NCBI RefSeq assembly: GCF_019976755.1
Contig: NZ_AP023441.1
Span: 434,001 to 498,000 of the forward strand
Direction: 5' to 3'
Source of the DNA: Nostoc sp. MS1
Lineage (GTDB): Bacteria > Cyanobacteriota > Cyanobacteriia > Cyanobacteriales > Nostocaceae
Length of the DNA stretch: 64,000 bases
A program made the translations under genes and the position numbers. The notes below the pieces were generated by a model. The model was not told the DNA's origin. It saw only the letters and a list, made by a program, of their open reading frames with translations, and searched no databases. Of the stretch, positions 53,180 through 60,941 are shown in pieces (position 1 is the stretch's first letter; every line of letters starts with the position of its first letter).

Positions 53180-54757
53180 CTAATTTCTGGGCATACCGCT
53201 AATTTCAATTTCTTCCTGGCTAAAAGTATCTTTTAATATCTTGCGGAGGACACGCTGAATATGTAAGTGTTTTCCTGGCTTGACTTTTGTTAAAGTCAGC
53301 AGTAACAAGTTATCTTCTCCAAAATGTTCTAGTCCCGCTACCCGTGTAGGTTCTAAAACATCATTCTCTTGTGATTTTAACTGCTGTCCTATCTTATCAA
53401 TCACTCTATAAACATGGTCTAAATTTGAGTCGTAAGCAACGCTAACTTCTACCCTGGCATATATATATTGCTTAGAATAGTTGATAATCGAGCCAATATC
53501 TCCATTACGCACAATCTGCAACTGACCATCAGGATGGCGGACATGAGTTGTTCGTAGTTCAATTGCTTCTACAGTTCCCTCAATATTTCTTTCTTCTACT
53601 TTCCCGACTTCAACATAATCACCCACTAAATAATAGTTTTCAAACAAAATTAAAAATCCACAAACGACATCATTAATCAGATTTTGCGCCCCAAGCCCAA
53701 CAGCTATACCTACAATTCCTGCACCTGCTAAGATAGGCGCAGGATCAATACCAATGAGCTTAAGTATAGTCACACCAGCAGTAAAATAAATAAAGTATTT
53801 GGCAAAACTCCGTAATAAGGGAATTAACGTCATTCGTTTCTGCCGTTGTGAGTCATTAACATCTGTAGTTTTTAAATAAAACTCATCCAGCACGAAATAA
53901 ACGACTTCAATTAAAACATTACTAATAAAGAAAACCCCTATAATTTGCACAATTCTAGGCGTATAACTACTTATCCAGGCAATAGGTTCTATTTCTGGAA
54001 CAACAAGATTAACTATACCGATATAGAGGACGTATTCTAAACACTTTTTAAACAGTGGAATTAAATGACGTAAATGCTCGTATAATCTGAGTAAATCATT
54101 GTGTTTAGAGTATTTAAGACTTAAAGCATCAAGTGTATCTACAATTGTCGCTACAGCTTTGACAATGAGTAAACCGAGAGAGATAGTAATGTATATTTTT
54201 AAACCGATATAAATATATTTGCTAACAATTTGTGGCAGGTAAAGAAATTGAGCGCATAAAATAGCAGAATATATCCAGACAGTATGAATAATAATTCTTT
54301 TTAAGACTTTGAAAAAAGCCTCGACACTTTCATCATTAGCCTTAATTTGATCTACTCTTTTTGTGTATTCACAAACCCAATCTATACCACAACTTAGGGG
54401 TGAGATGCTAAATTTAACTAGCAAAAGCAAACTAACTGTTTTCAAACCCGCAGTAACAGCATTAATCCAAAATTGAGTAGGAAGACTACGAATAAGATTC
54501 AGTTGAAATTGCTGGAGGTTTTCACCCCGATAAACGAGCATTCCATTGATACCAGTCAGCACCAGACATAGCACAACAGAAACTAAAAATAAAATTCTCC
54601 TAATGCTGCGCCGCAGGAAGATAATATCTAAATTTCTTCCTTGCAGTAAAGAAACTCTAGCTAACTGCTTAAATATCATACCAGTCAGCCAGTTAATTAG
54701 CCAAAATATGACTAATATAACTATAATTTCTCCCAGGATAATTAGTATATTCATCAT
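53180..54757 (-). CDS. MscS-family mechanosensitive channel (second)
   Basis: A 525-aa membrane protein. N-terminal hydrophobic segments up to about residue 300 are followed by the MscS core (PAPILAGAGIVGIAVGLGAQNLINDVVCGFLILFENYYLVG) and the beta domain (RHPDGQLQIVRNGDIGSIINYSKQ). A signal peptide is absent, unlike the other channel gene in the window. It is convergent with the flavin oxidase gene. The start at 54757 precedes a tandem GACAGTTAA cluster. Confidence 0.92.
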   Translation of the reverse strand: MMNILIILGEIIVILVIFWLINWLTGMIFKQLARVSLLQGRNLDIIFLRRSIRRILFLVSVVLCLVLTGINGMLVYRGENLQQFQLNLIRSLPTQFWINAVTAGLKTVSLLLLVKFSISPLSCGIDWVCEYTKRVDQIKANDESVEAFFKVLKRIIIHTVWIYSAILCAQFLYLPQIVSKYIYIGLKIYITISLGLLIVKAVATIVDTLDALSLKYSKHNDLLRLYEHLRHLIPLFKKCLEYVLYIGIVNLVVPEIEPIAWISSYTPRIVQIIGVFFISNVLIEVVYFVLDEFYLKTTDVNDSQRQKRMTLIPLLRSFAKYFIYFTAGVTILKLIGIDPAPILAGAGIVGIAVGLGAQNLINDVVCGFLILFENYYLVGDYVEVGKVEERNIEGTVEAIELRTTHVRHPDGQLQIVRNGDIGSIINYSKQYIYARVEVSVAYDSNLDHVYRVIDKIGQQLKSQENDVLEPTRVAGLEHFGEDNLLLLTLTKVKPGKHLHIQRVLRKILKDTFSQEEIEISGMPRN

Positions 54758-54765
54758 TAATAAAA

Positions 54766-54787
54766 AGACAGTTAAGATAGTTAAATT
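54766..54787. repeat. Tandem GACAGTTAA motif, cluster 1
   Basis: GACAGTTAAGATAGTTAAAT, two near-identical 9-bp units, sits just upstream of the MscS gene start. Related clusters occur at 55223-55245 (same orientation) and 55531-55574 (inverted). Confidence 0.5.
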
Positions 54788-54807
54788 ATTTTTTTTGATA
54801 TTTGAGT

Positions 54808-55206
54808 TTATGTTTCTAGAAAAGCAGTTAGCAACGTCAAATTAGCTACTGCCTTTACCTTTGTGCATGAATGTAATCTACAAAATGAAATCTCAGATGG
54901 AGCCAGAATCTTAACCAAGCGTAAATGCCTAACCCTAATAGTGCGATCGCCTTGGACTCCGTGATGACAAAAAGGGACATGACTTGGATCTGCCGCATTT
55001 TCTATCAGGGTTTGCCAATCAGAAATTCTGAAGCTGGTAGTACGTCTTGAGCAATACTCATTAATCACCTCTTTAGTATTCTTTTGAAGATTTACTCTGT
55101 ATCTAGCAGTTATAGAGAGTATAAGAAAGAAATTACGTTTTCTTTCCATAGTTCTTTCTATAAATGTTGATTTATTGCTTGAGTACATAGTTTTCAATAT
55201 TCTCAA
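54808..55206 (-). CDS. Hypothetical protein (uncertain)
   Basis: A 132-codon open frame lying between two tandem-repeat clusters. It has no clear ribosome-binding site, no recognisable domain, and Cys/His-containing sequence (YCSRRTTSFRISDWQ, PFCHHGVQGDRTIRVRHLR). It might be a gene carried by a small mobile element or a relic; the composition does not look like a shadow of another gene, since nothing else is coded there. I keep it at low confidence. Confidence 0.25.
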   Translation of the reverse strand: MRILKTMYSSNKSTFIERTMERKRNFFLILSITARYRVNLQKNTKEVINEYCSRRTTSFRISDWQTLIENAADPSHVPFCHHGVQGDRTIRVRHLRLVKILAPSEISFCRLHSCTKVKAVANLTLLTAFLET

Positions 55207-55222
55207 AATTAGAATAAAGACA

Positions 55223-55574
55223 CAAGGACAGTTAAGACATTTAAGAACTATTTTTGATAATTAGTAATATCTGAAAATAAAAACACATGCTAGATTAATG
55301 CTTGATATCATACAGCTATTAATATCAAGCTACCGAGAAAAAGATAGAGGGAAATACAGAAAATTTGAATTAGATGAGTAACGACAACAAAAATTTTGCG
55401 GGAAACCAGCATTTAAAGAACTAGCACCTTTGAATATTTCTCTGCGAAATGGAAGAACTGTAAGGGAAAGAGAACAGGAAGTTAGAGCAGTCGGGTTACT
55501 CCGAGCAGGAGAGAGGAAGCATAACATTATGTTAACTGTCTCAAAAATTTGCTTAACTGTCTTAACTGTCCTTG
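55223..55574. repeat. Possible non-autonomous element with inverted tandem-repeat ends
   Basis: The left end CAAGGACAGTTAAGACATTT then AAG (55223-55245) and the right end CTTAACTGTCTTAACTGTCC then TTG (55552-55574) match as inverted repeats at 22 of 23 positions. The 352-bp interval between has no protein-like frame. The ends consist of tandem 9-bp units, and another GTTAACTGTC lies at 55531-55540. Terminal arrays of short binding sites are seen in Tn7-like and IS200-unrelated small elements; family is undecided. Confidence 0.4.
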
Positions 55575-55636
55575 CATATTTAAGGGCGATCGCTAGGTGA
55601 TAACTCTAAATATGCAATCATTAAGGTGTAAAAACA

Positions 55637-55681
55637 ATGACAACTGCAACTCAAGGAACTACACAAACAACAAGTCACTAA
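55637..55681 (+). CDS. Possible 14-aa leader peptide
   Basis: ATG at 55637 preceded by AAGGTG (about 8 nt), reading MTTATQGTTQTTSH and stopping at 55681, before a 10-bp hairpin (55710-55733) and the phytochelatin-synthase-like gene. Thr/Gln-rich. It could be a leader peptide or a stump of a lost precursor gene; I have no further support. Confidence 0.25.
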   Translation: MTTATQGTTQTTSH

Positions 55682-55709
55682 GCATGATACTCACCTTGTC
55701 TATTCATCT

Positions 55710-55733
55710 GTTCTGAAAAAGTATTTTCAGAAC
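55710..55733 (+). promoter_or_regulatory. Hairpin in leader of the PCS-like gene
   Basis: Perfect 10-bp stem GTTCTGAAAA / TTTTCAGAAC with loop AGTA, between the 14-codon frame and the gene at 55774. It could be an attenuator or terminator for the short frame. Confidence 0.5.
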
Positions 55734-55773
55734 ATCTTTAAATTAAATGCTACATATTTACGGAGGTCAGGGA

Positions 55774-56439
55774 ATGGATTTAGATAACTTATCACAGATT
55801 TCTAAACGCGATTTGGAAATTATTCAACTACATCAGTTTCAACAACCTATTTACTGTTGCAATGTGACTGCGATCGCCTATGCTTTTACTGCATTAGGAT
55901 ACTTAACCACCGTTGATGAGATTTTCTACGTCACTCAACTGCCAATCGCATCGGTTTTAGATGATGGTATGACGTTAGCAGAAACTTACGATACCTGCCG
56001 CACTTATATTGAAAGAAAAGGATGGCCTATTTCAATTCGGGTAGAACATTTTGATAAACCGAGCATAACGCTGGAATCGTTTATCCGTGAGGTTGAAGTT
56101 GCTGTTTGTGATGAAAGTGACGTTCACATTCTAAACTTTAATACTCGCATTGTTCATGAAAACCCCAGCTTAGAAGGTGGTCACTTCTCTTTATTGGCAG
56201 ACTATGACCCCAAAACTCAAGAAGTCACCATTGCAGATACAAATCCCAAACGATATACCCGTTTTTGGAAATGCCCAATTCAGCGTTTATATGCAGCCTG
56301 CGTAGATAAGGACTCCTCATCAAATCGTTCCCGTGGCATGATTGTGCTACGTAGACAGGAAAAAGCCATGTTAGCGGGTAACGGAGCAATTCATCCATCT
56401 GAAATCGCCTTAAGCGCTCTCCATTCTGAAAACGGTTGA
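55774..56439 (+). CDS. Phytochelatin-synthase-like (papain-fold) protein
   Basis: A 221-aa protein from the ATG at 55774, chosen because GGAGG lies seven bases upstream; an earlier in-frame ATG at 55747 has none. The phytochelatin synthase catalytic elements are all present: Cys28 in QQPIYCCNVTAIAYAF (PCS: EPAYCGLASL), His137 in EGGHFSLLADYD and Asp155 in VTIADTNPKRYTRFW. Cyanobacterial members mainly split glutathione to gamma-Glu-Cys, and some families act as peptide hydrolases. The nearby peptide-export genes and the metal ATPase at the end of the window make either metal or peptide-related roles conceivable. No signal peptide is seen. Confidence 0.82.
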   Translation: MDLDNLSQISKRDLEIIQLHQFQQPIYCCNVTAIAYAFTALGYLTTVDEIFYVTQLPIASVLDDGMTLAETYDTCRTYIERKGWPISIRVEHFDKPSITLESFIREVEVAVCDESDVHILNFNTRIVHENPSLEGGHFSLLADYDPKTQEVTIADTNPKRYTRFWKCPIQRLYAACVDKDSSSNRSRGMIVLRRQEKAMLAGNGAIHPSEIALSALHSENG

Positions 56440-56446
56440 GCAAAGT

Positions 56447-56495
56447 CGTAGTTAGCGACGGCTTCCCCTGGTGAGAGAAGCCGTAGTTAGCGACG
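56447..56495. repeat. GC-rich dispersed repeat with direct and inverted copies
   Basis: CGTAGTTAGCGACG occurs twice, at 56447-56460 and 56482-56495, and an ACGGCTTC / GAAGCCGT hairpin lies between. It follows the PCS-like gene and could act as its 3'-end structure. Confidence 0.65.
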
Positions 56496-56518
56496 CTCAG
56501 GATATATGAGCAATTTCA

Positions 56519-57259
56519 TTATTTTAGAGTGCAGCACTCTACATTTGGTTGAGTAGCAAAATCATTCAAACCTATAGCTTGTAAAAGCATTGCCCAAGAA
56601 GGATCTTGCGGATTGGTACGCCGCAGTTCTCCAGCAGCGTTCAACGCTTCATACCAAATACCATTTGCCGCATAAAGCCTTATGCGCTTGGTTGGTGCTG
56701 CTTTTTTTAGTTGAGTTTTGAGACTTAAATTTAATTGTTGTCGTTTAACGTACCCTTCAACATTGGCAATAATTTGGCGATCGCTTTTACAGTAAATATT
56801 AAAATACCAACGATATTGTTTATCTATTTCCAGAGGTTTTGTGTTTGATGGCAAGCTAAGACTGATTACTCCTGGTGTGTTTGGCAAAGAAGTTTTGTAA
56901 ATGAGTTGATTTTGTGCGTCATCTTCTAGAACAAACTCTCCATCAGCAAAGGAAGACAAGTAAGGAACGTAGAACCAGAAGCGAGGATGTTCTGCGATCG
57001 TTGTGGCAAATACCAATTCTGATGAATAAACAGGCACTAAGGCTGTAAGCTGCTTTGCAGCAGCCAAGGGCTGATTATTGGCTTGTTCACAACCGCGACT
57101 ACCAGCTTCTGCTCGCTTACCTGGTTCCCCAATGTCTACTGGTGGGGGTGGCGCAGCAAATATTAATGATTGATTCGGTTGTGCAGACACTTGTGTATAG
57201 CTAAAAAATATTAAACTGATAGCTACAAAAAGTGGAATTTTATACAAATAGGTTGTCAT
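56519..57259 (-). CDS. Exported DUF928 protein
   Basis: A 246-aa exported protein (signal peptide to about residue 26, SYTQVSAQ). It has the DUF928 pattern GEPGKRAEAGSRGC, LVPVYSSELVFATTIAEHPRFWFYVPY and WYFNIYCKSDRQIIANVEGYVKR. DUF928 proteins are usually encoded beside CHASE2 sensor genes in filamentous cyanobacteria, and here the stop of the truncated CHASE2 gene lies six bases upstream of the start. Function is unknown; the two probably formed one sensing unit. Confidence 0.85.
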   Translation of the reverse strand: MTTYLYKIPLFVAISLIFFSYTQVSAQPNQSLIFAAPPPPVDIGEPGKRAEAGSRGCEQANNQPLAAAKQLTALVPVYSSELVFATTIAEHPRFWFYVPYLSSFADGEFVLEDDAQNQLIYKTSLPNTPGVISLSLPSNTKPLEIDKQYRWYFNIYCKSDRQIIANVEGYVKRQQLNLSLKTQLKKAAPTKRIRLYAANGIWYEALNAAGELRRTNPQDPSWAMLLQAIGLNDFATQPNVECCTLK

Positions 57260-57265
57260 AGTTTT

Positions 57266-57895
57266 TCAAACTTCAAGTAGTCGCTGACTTCGTTGCTCAT
57301 TTAAGCAAATTACATTTATACCGCCAGTGACGACTAAAACTATTACTGACGGGACAAGGGGAAGCCAAACACCAGAGGTAAAGAAAACGAAGCAAAGCAA
57401 GTATAAAATGCTGATTGCACCGCTACCAAGTACTAATAGACGTATTCCTGAGTGATGAACTACGCCCGACTGTCGCTCATAGCCCAAAGCAATTAGCCCA
57501 CCAATCAAAGACCAACTCCAAATCCATAACACTTCACCCCAAATAGGCCAAACAACTAGTAAAGGTCTGCCATCTTTGACTGCACTTACAAGTTGGCTTA
57601 CCATCTGTGCTTGCAGAATTACCCCTGGTATTTCCTGGTGAGAACCATCCTCATTTATGTAAGAGGTAGGAATATAATCACGGAAACTTTGAGCAGTAGT
57701 CCCGATGAGGACGATTCGGTCTTTGACTTGAGCAGGATTTACTTTCCCTCGCAATACATCTGTCAGCGTAACTTTAGGAGCAATTTCTAAAGGAGAACCT
57801 TGAGAGGAACGGTAATTGAGCATTATTTGATAAGCGATTCCTGATGATGTAGTGTTAGAAGCGCGGCAACAATACGACGATGCACGCGCCAGCAT
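57266..57895 (-). CDS. CHASE2-domain sensor, N-terminally truncated
   Basis: About 200 residues corresponding to the later part of a CHASE2 protein (IVLIGTTAQSFRDYIPTSYI, PGVILQAQMVSQLVSAVKDGR) with three following membrane segments. The extracytoplasmic CHASE2 start and N-terminal anchor are missing. The first 18 residues after the putative start (LARASSYCCRASN) are not CHASE2-like and are encoded over the 5' end of the opposite-strand HlyD fragment. The real homology starts near SSGIAYQIMLNYRSS (about 57838). It is probably non-functional, and DUF928 follows. Confidence 0.72.
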   Translation of the reverse strand: MLARASSYCCRASNTTSSGIAYQIMLNYRSSQGSPLEIAPKVTLTDVLRGKVNPAQVKDRIVLIGTTAQSFRDYIPTSYINEDGSHQEIPGVILQAQMVSQLVSAVKDGRPLLVVWPIWGEVLWIWSWSLIGGLIALGYERQSGVVHHSGIRLLVLGSGAISILYLLCFVFFTSGVWLPLVPSVIVLVVTGGINVICLNEQRSQRLLEV

Positions 57896-58652
57896 TGATG
57901 AAGCTGAATCTCAGTTAAAGCAACTAGACCTCAAGGAAGCCGATGCACAACGACAATACCTGTCGAATGTAAACGAAATTAAAAACATCCAAGCTCAGTT
58001 GCGAGAACAAAATAGTAAAGCAGCTACGCTGGCTCAACAAGACCTGCAAACTGCAACTACCCGCAAAAATGAAATTCAAGAAGTCAAGCGAGACATCGCC
58101 AAACTCCAACAGCAACTAGGCAATGACAGCCAAATTATCTCCCAAAACTCAGGACGTATTCTAGAAATTACAGTGACATCTGGACAGGTTATTAATGCTG
58201 GAACCCGTTTGGGTAGCATAGATGCAGAAAATCCAACTAGCAAAATGGTTGGCATTACTTATTTTCCAGTGGGAGAGGGCAAAAAAATTCAACCAGGGAT
58301 GACGCTGCAAATTACACCCCAAACTGTGAAGCGAGAACGCTTTGGCGGTATCGTCGGTAAAATCACTAATGTCTCACCGTTTCCTATTACCAGAGAAGCT
58401 GCCGCTAGTGTAGTGGGTAATCCCGAAGTGGTGGCTGGTTTGGTGGGTGAGAAACAAGAGGCATTTATCCAAGTATTTGCTGATCTACAGCCAGACTCGA
58501 CTAATTTTAGCGGCTATAAATGGTCTTCTTCTGAGGGGCCGCAGTTAAAAATCTCTTCTGGAACGACTACATCTGTGCGAGTCAAAGTGGAAGAGCGATC
58601 GCCAATTACATTTGTTTTACCTATTCTGAGGTCTGTCAGTGGTATCTACTAA
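57852..58652 (+). CDS. HlyD/NHLM secretion protein, N-terminally truncated
   Basis: A 266-codon frame (GTG at 57852) with the second part of a HlyD-type adaptor: a coiled-coil return helix (LEARQQYDDARASIDEAESQ ... EVKRDIAKLQQQLG), the lipoyl-like strands (GRILEITVTSGQVINAGTRLGSID) and a beta-barrel part (MTLQITPQTVKRERFGGIVG). The membrane anchor and first helix are missing, because the gene is cut at about 57850 next to the truncated CHASE2 gene. The following C39 transporter start overlaps its stop. Family adaptors are usually above 400 aa, so the export complex may be broken. Confidence 0.82.
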   Translation: MLEARQQYDDARASIDEAESQLKQLDLKEADAQRQYLSNVNEIKNIQAQLREQNSKAATLAQQDLQTATTRKNEIQEVKRDIAKLQQQLGNDSQIISQNSGRILEITVTSGQVINAGTRLGSIDAENPTSKMVGITYFPVGEGKKIQPGMTLQITPQTVKRERFGGIVGKITNVSPFPITREAAASVVGNPEVVAGLVGEKQEAFIQVFADLQPDSTNFSGYKWSSSEGPQLKISSGTTTSVRVKVEERSPITFVLPILRSVSGIY

Positions 58653-60939
58653 TCCTTCATTAGTAACCCCTATTAATCCTTTGCAGTTTTTGCAAAACCT
58701 GCGGAAAAATTCGGTGCGGGTAAAAACTCCTACGCTTTTGCAAATGGAAGCAGTAGAATGTGGTGCTGCTGCTCTGGGAATAATTTTAGGTTACTATGGT
58801 CGGATTGTACCTTTGCCAGAACTGCGGCGAGAATGCGGAGTTTCCCGCGATGGTAGCAAAGCTTCTAATGTCGTCAAAGCTGCTAGAAGATATGGACTCC
58901 AGGCAAAAGGCTTTAAAAAGGAACTGGATCAGTTGCCAGACCTCAGCCTTCCTTATATTGTGTTCTGGAACTTCAACCACTTTTTGGTAGTAGAGGGATT
59001 TAGTTCTAGTTGGGTGTACCTGAATGACCCAGCTACCGGGCCGCGCAAGGTGTCTCGGCAAGAATTTGACGAGGGGTACACCGGAGTAGTTCTGGTCATG
59101 GAACCAGGAGCGGAGTTTGCACAAGGAGGTCGCAAACCCAGCCTAATTTTATCTTTGTGGAAACGCTTACAGGGTTCTATTGGTGTTTTAATTTACTGTC
59201 TGCTGGCGGGATTTTTGTTAACACTCGTGGGGCTAGCAGTACCTGTATTTAGTCAAGTGTTTGTAGATGAAATTCTGGTGCAAGGACGACAACATTGGCT
59301 GCGGCCATTATTGCTGGCAATGGCGATCGCGGCAATACTTCAAGGAATACTAACTCTGTTGCGATTGCGCTATCTCCGCCGCTTAAAAGTCAAGCTGTCT
59401 GTGGGAATGTCTAGCCGTTTTCTCTGGCACATCCTGCGCCTACCCGTAAGTTTTTACGCCCAACGGTTTGCAGGTGAAATTAGTAATCGCGCCAGTCTCA
59501 ATGACCAAGTTGCTGATGTGCTTTCGGGTAGGTTGGCAAGTACCCTTATTGATGCAGTGATGGTGATTTTTTACGCCCTGATTATGCTGCAATATGATTG
59601 GGTGCTGACTTTGTTAGTAGTTAGCTTTGCTGCTGTAAATGTCTTAACCTTGCAGTGGATTTCTCGTCAGCGCGTCGATGCTAATCAACGATTAATCCAA
59701 GAGTATGGCAAAGCCGCAGGCGCGTCTATAGCTGCTTTGCAAAGTATAGAAACCTTGAAAGCATCAGGGTTAGAATCTGATTTCTTTTCTCGATGGTCAG
59801 GTTATTACACTAAAGCGATCAATTCTCAGCAGGAATTAGGCCTAACAAACCAGACTTTTTCTGTATTACCTACACTTTTGTCGTCACTTTCAGCGATGGC
59901 CTTGTTGGTTGTGGGTGGTTTACGGGTGATGAATGGAAATTTGAGCATCGGAATGCTCATCGCCTTTCAAGGACTAATGCAGAGTTTTTTACTACCTGTG
60001 AACAATCTGGTGAGCTTTGGTACTACTTTGCAAGAAATGGAAGGGAATTTGATTCGTTTAGATGATGTGCTGGATAACTCGGTTGATGAGGCAGGGGGCA
60101 GTGGTTCGACTACGCTCACCAACCAGAGGCAGGTGGTCGCCGAGCGCAGTCGAGGTGAGGCAGGAATCAGTAATTATTCTCCCTCATCTCCCTTATCTCC
60201 TCTACCTCGATTGCAGGGATATGTCGAACTGAAAAATGTCACGTTTGGCTATAGCCGCTTAGATCCGCCTTTGATTAGCAACTTTAGCCTTTCAGTGAAG
60301 CCTGGACAACGAGTAGCACTTGTAGGTGGGAGTGGTTCTGGTAAGTCTACCATTGCCAAACTCGTAAGCGGACTCTACGAACCTTGGGAGGGGGAAATTT
60401 GCTTTGATGGTCAAGCTAGAAAACAGATTGCGCGATCGCTACTTACTAACTCTGTGGCTATGGTAGAACAGGACATTTCCATGTTTGGCGGTACTGTTAG
60501 GGAAAATTTAACTTTATGGGATAGCACAGTACCAGATAAAAACTTGCTCCAGGCTGTTAAGGATGCTGCCATTGATGATGTCATCTTCTCTATGTCTGGC
60601 GGATTTGATGCCCAACTGATTGAAGGAGCAGCTAATTTAAGTGGAGGTCAACGGCAACGTCTAGAAATAGCCCGTGCTTTGGTAAATAATCCCTCAATCT
60701 TAATTATGGATGAAGCTACCAGTGCCTTGGATTCGGAAACGGAAAAAATTATCGATCAAAATCTGCGGCGACGGGGATGTACTTGCTTGATTGTGGCACA
60801 CCGATTAAGCACCATCCGCGACTGTGATGAAATCATCGTTCTTGAAGGTGGAAAGGTCGTGCAACGAGGCACTCATGAGCAATTGTGGCAAGTAGAGGGG
60901 GTTTACTCACGATTGATTAGCAGTGAGGAGGGTGCTTAA
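58639..60939 (+). CDS. NHLM-type C39 peptidase ABC transporter
   Basis: A 766-aa peptidase-containing ABC transporter (PCAT) that cleaves a leader and exports peptides. The N-terminal C39 domain has Cys in MEAVECGAAALGIIL, His in FNHFLVVEGF and Asp in YLNDPATG. Six membrane helices follow (about 175-450), then the NBD with Walker A GGSGSGKST, signature LSGGQRQR and Walker B LIMDEATS. Residues 486-525 are a repeat-encoded insert between the two halves. The GTG start overlaps the HlyD stop by 14 bp. All active residues look intact, and the second transporter follows after two bases. Confidence 0.92.
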   Translation: MVSTNPSLVTPINPLQFLQNLRKNSVRVKTPTLLQMEAVECGAAALGIILGYYGRIVPLPELRRECGVSRDGSKASNVVKAARRYGLQAKGFKKELDQLPDLSLPYIVFWNFNHFLVVEGFSSSWVYLNDPATGPRKVSRQEFDEGYTGVVLVMEPGAEFAQGGRKPSLILSLWKRLQGSIGVLIYCLLAGFLLTLVGLAVPVFSQVFVDEILVQGRQHWLRPLLLAMAIAAILQGILTLLRLRYLRRLKVKLSVGMSSRFLWHILRLPVSFYAQRFAGEISNRASLNDQVADVLSGRLASTLIDAVMVIFYALIMLQYDWVLTLLVVSFAAVNVLTLQWISRQRVDANQRLIQEYGKAAGASIAALQSIETLKASGLESDFFSRWSGYYTKAINSQQELGLTNQTFSVLPTLLSSLSAMALLVVGGLRVMNGNLSIGMLIAFQGLMQSFLLPVNNLVSFGTTLQEMEGNLIRLDDVLDNSVDEAGGSGSTTLTNQRQVVAERSRGEAGISNYSPSSPLSPLPRLQGYVELKNVTFGYSRLDPPLISNFSLSVKPGQRVALVGGSGSGKSTIAKLVSGLYEPWEGEICFDGQARKQIARSLLTNSVAMVEQDISMFGGTVRENLTLWDSTVPDKNLLQAVKDAAIDDVIFSMSGGFDAQLIEGAANLSGGQRQRLEIARALVNNPSILIMDEATSALDSETEKIIDQNLRRRGCTCLIVAHRLSTIRDCDEIIVLEGGKVVQRGTHEQLWQVEGVYSRLISSEEGA
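60094..60215. repeat. Dispersed repeat plus STRR inserted in the C39 transporter gene
   Basis: The in-frame insert carries a GC-rich repeat with inverted arms (GGTTCGACTACGCTCACCAA and GGTCGCCGAGCGCAGTCGAG, about 60102-60164), followed by pyrimidine heptamers (TTCTCCCTCATCTCCCTTAT, 60177-60196). It falls between the membrane and ATPase domains, a tolerant linker. Confidence 0.7.
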
Positions 60940-60941
60940 TT

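Noticed and set aside
54808..55206. 132-codon frame as a firm gene
   Set aside because: No domain, ribosome-binding site or conserved context; kept only at low confidence.
55330..55527. 65-codon minus frame between the inverted repeats
   Set aside because: No ribosome-binding site, Ser/Phe-rich translation and position inside a repeat-flanked segment; it looks non-coding.
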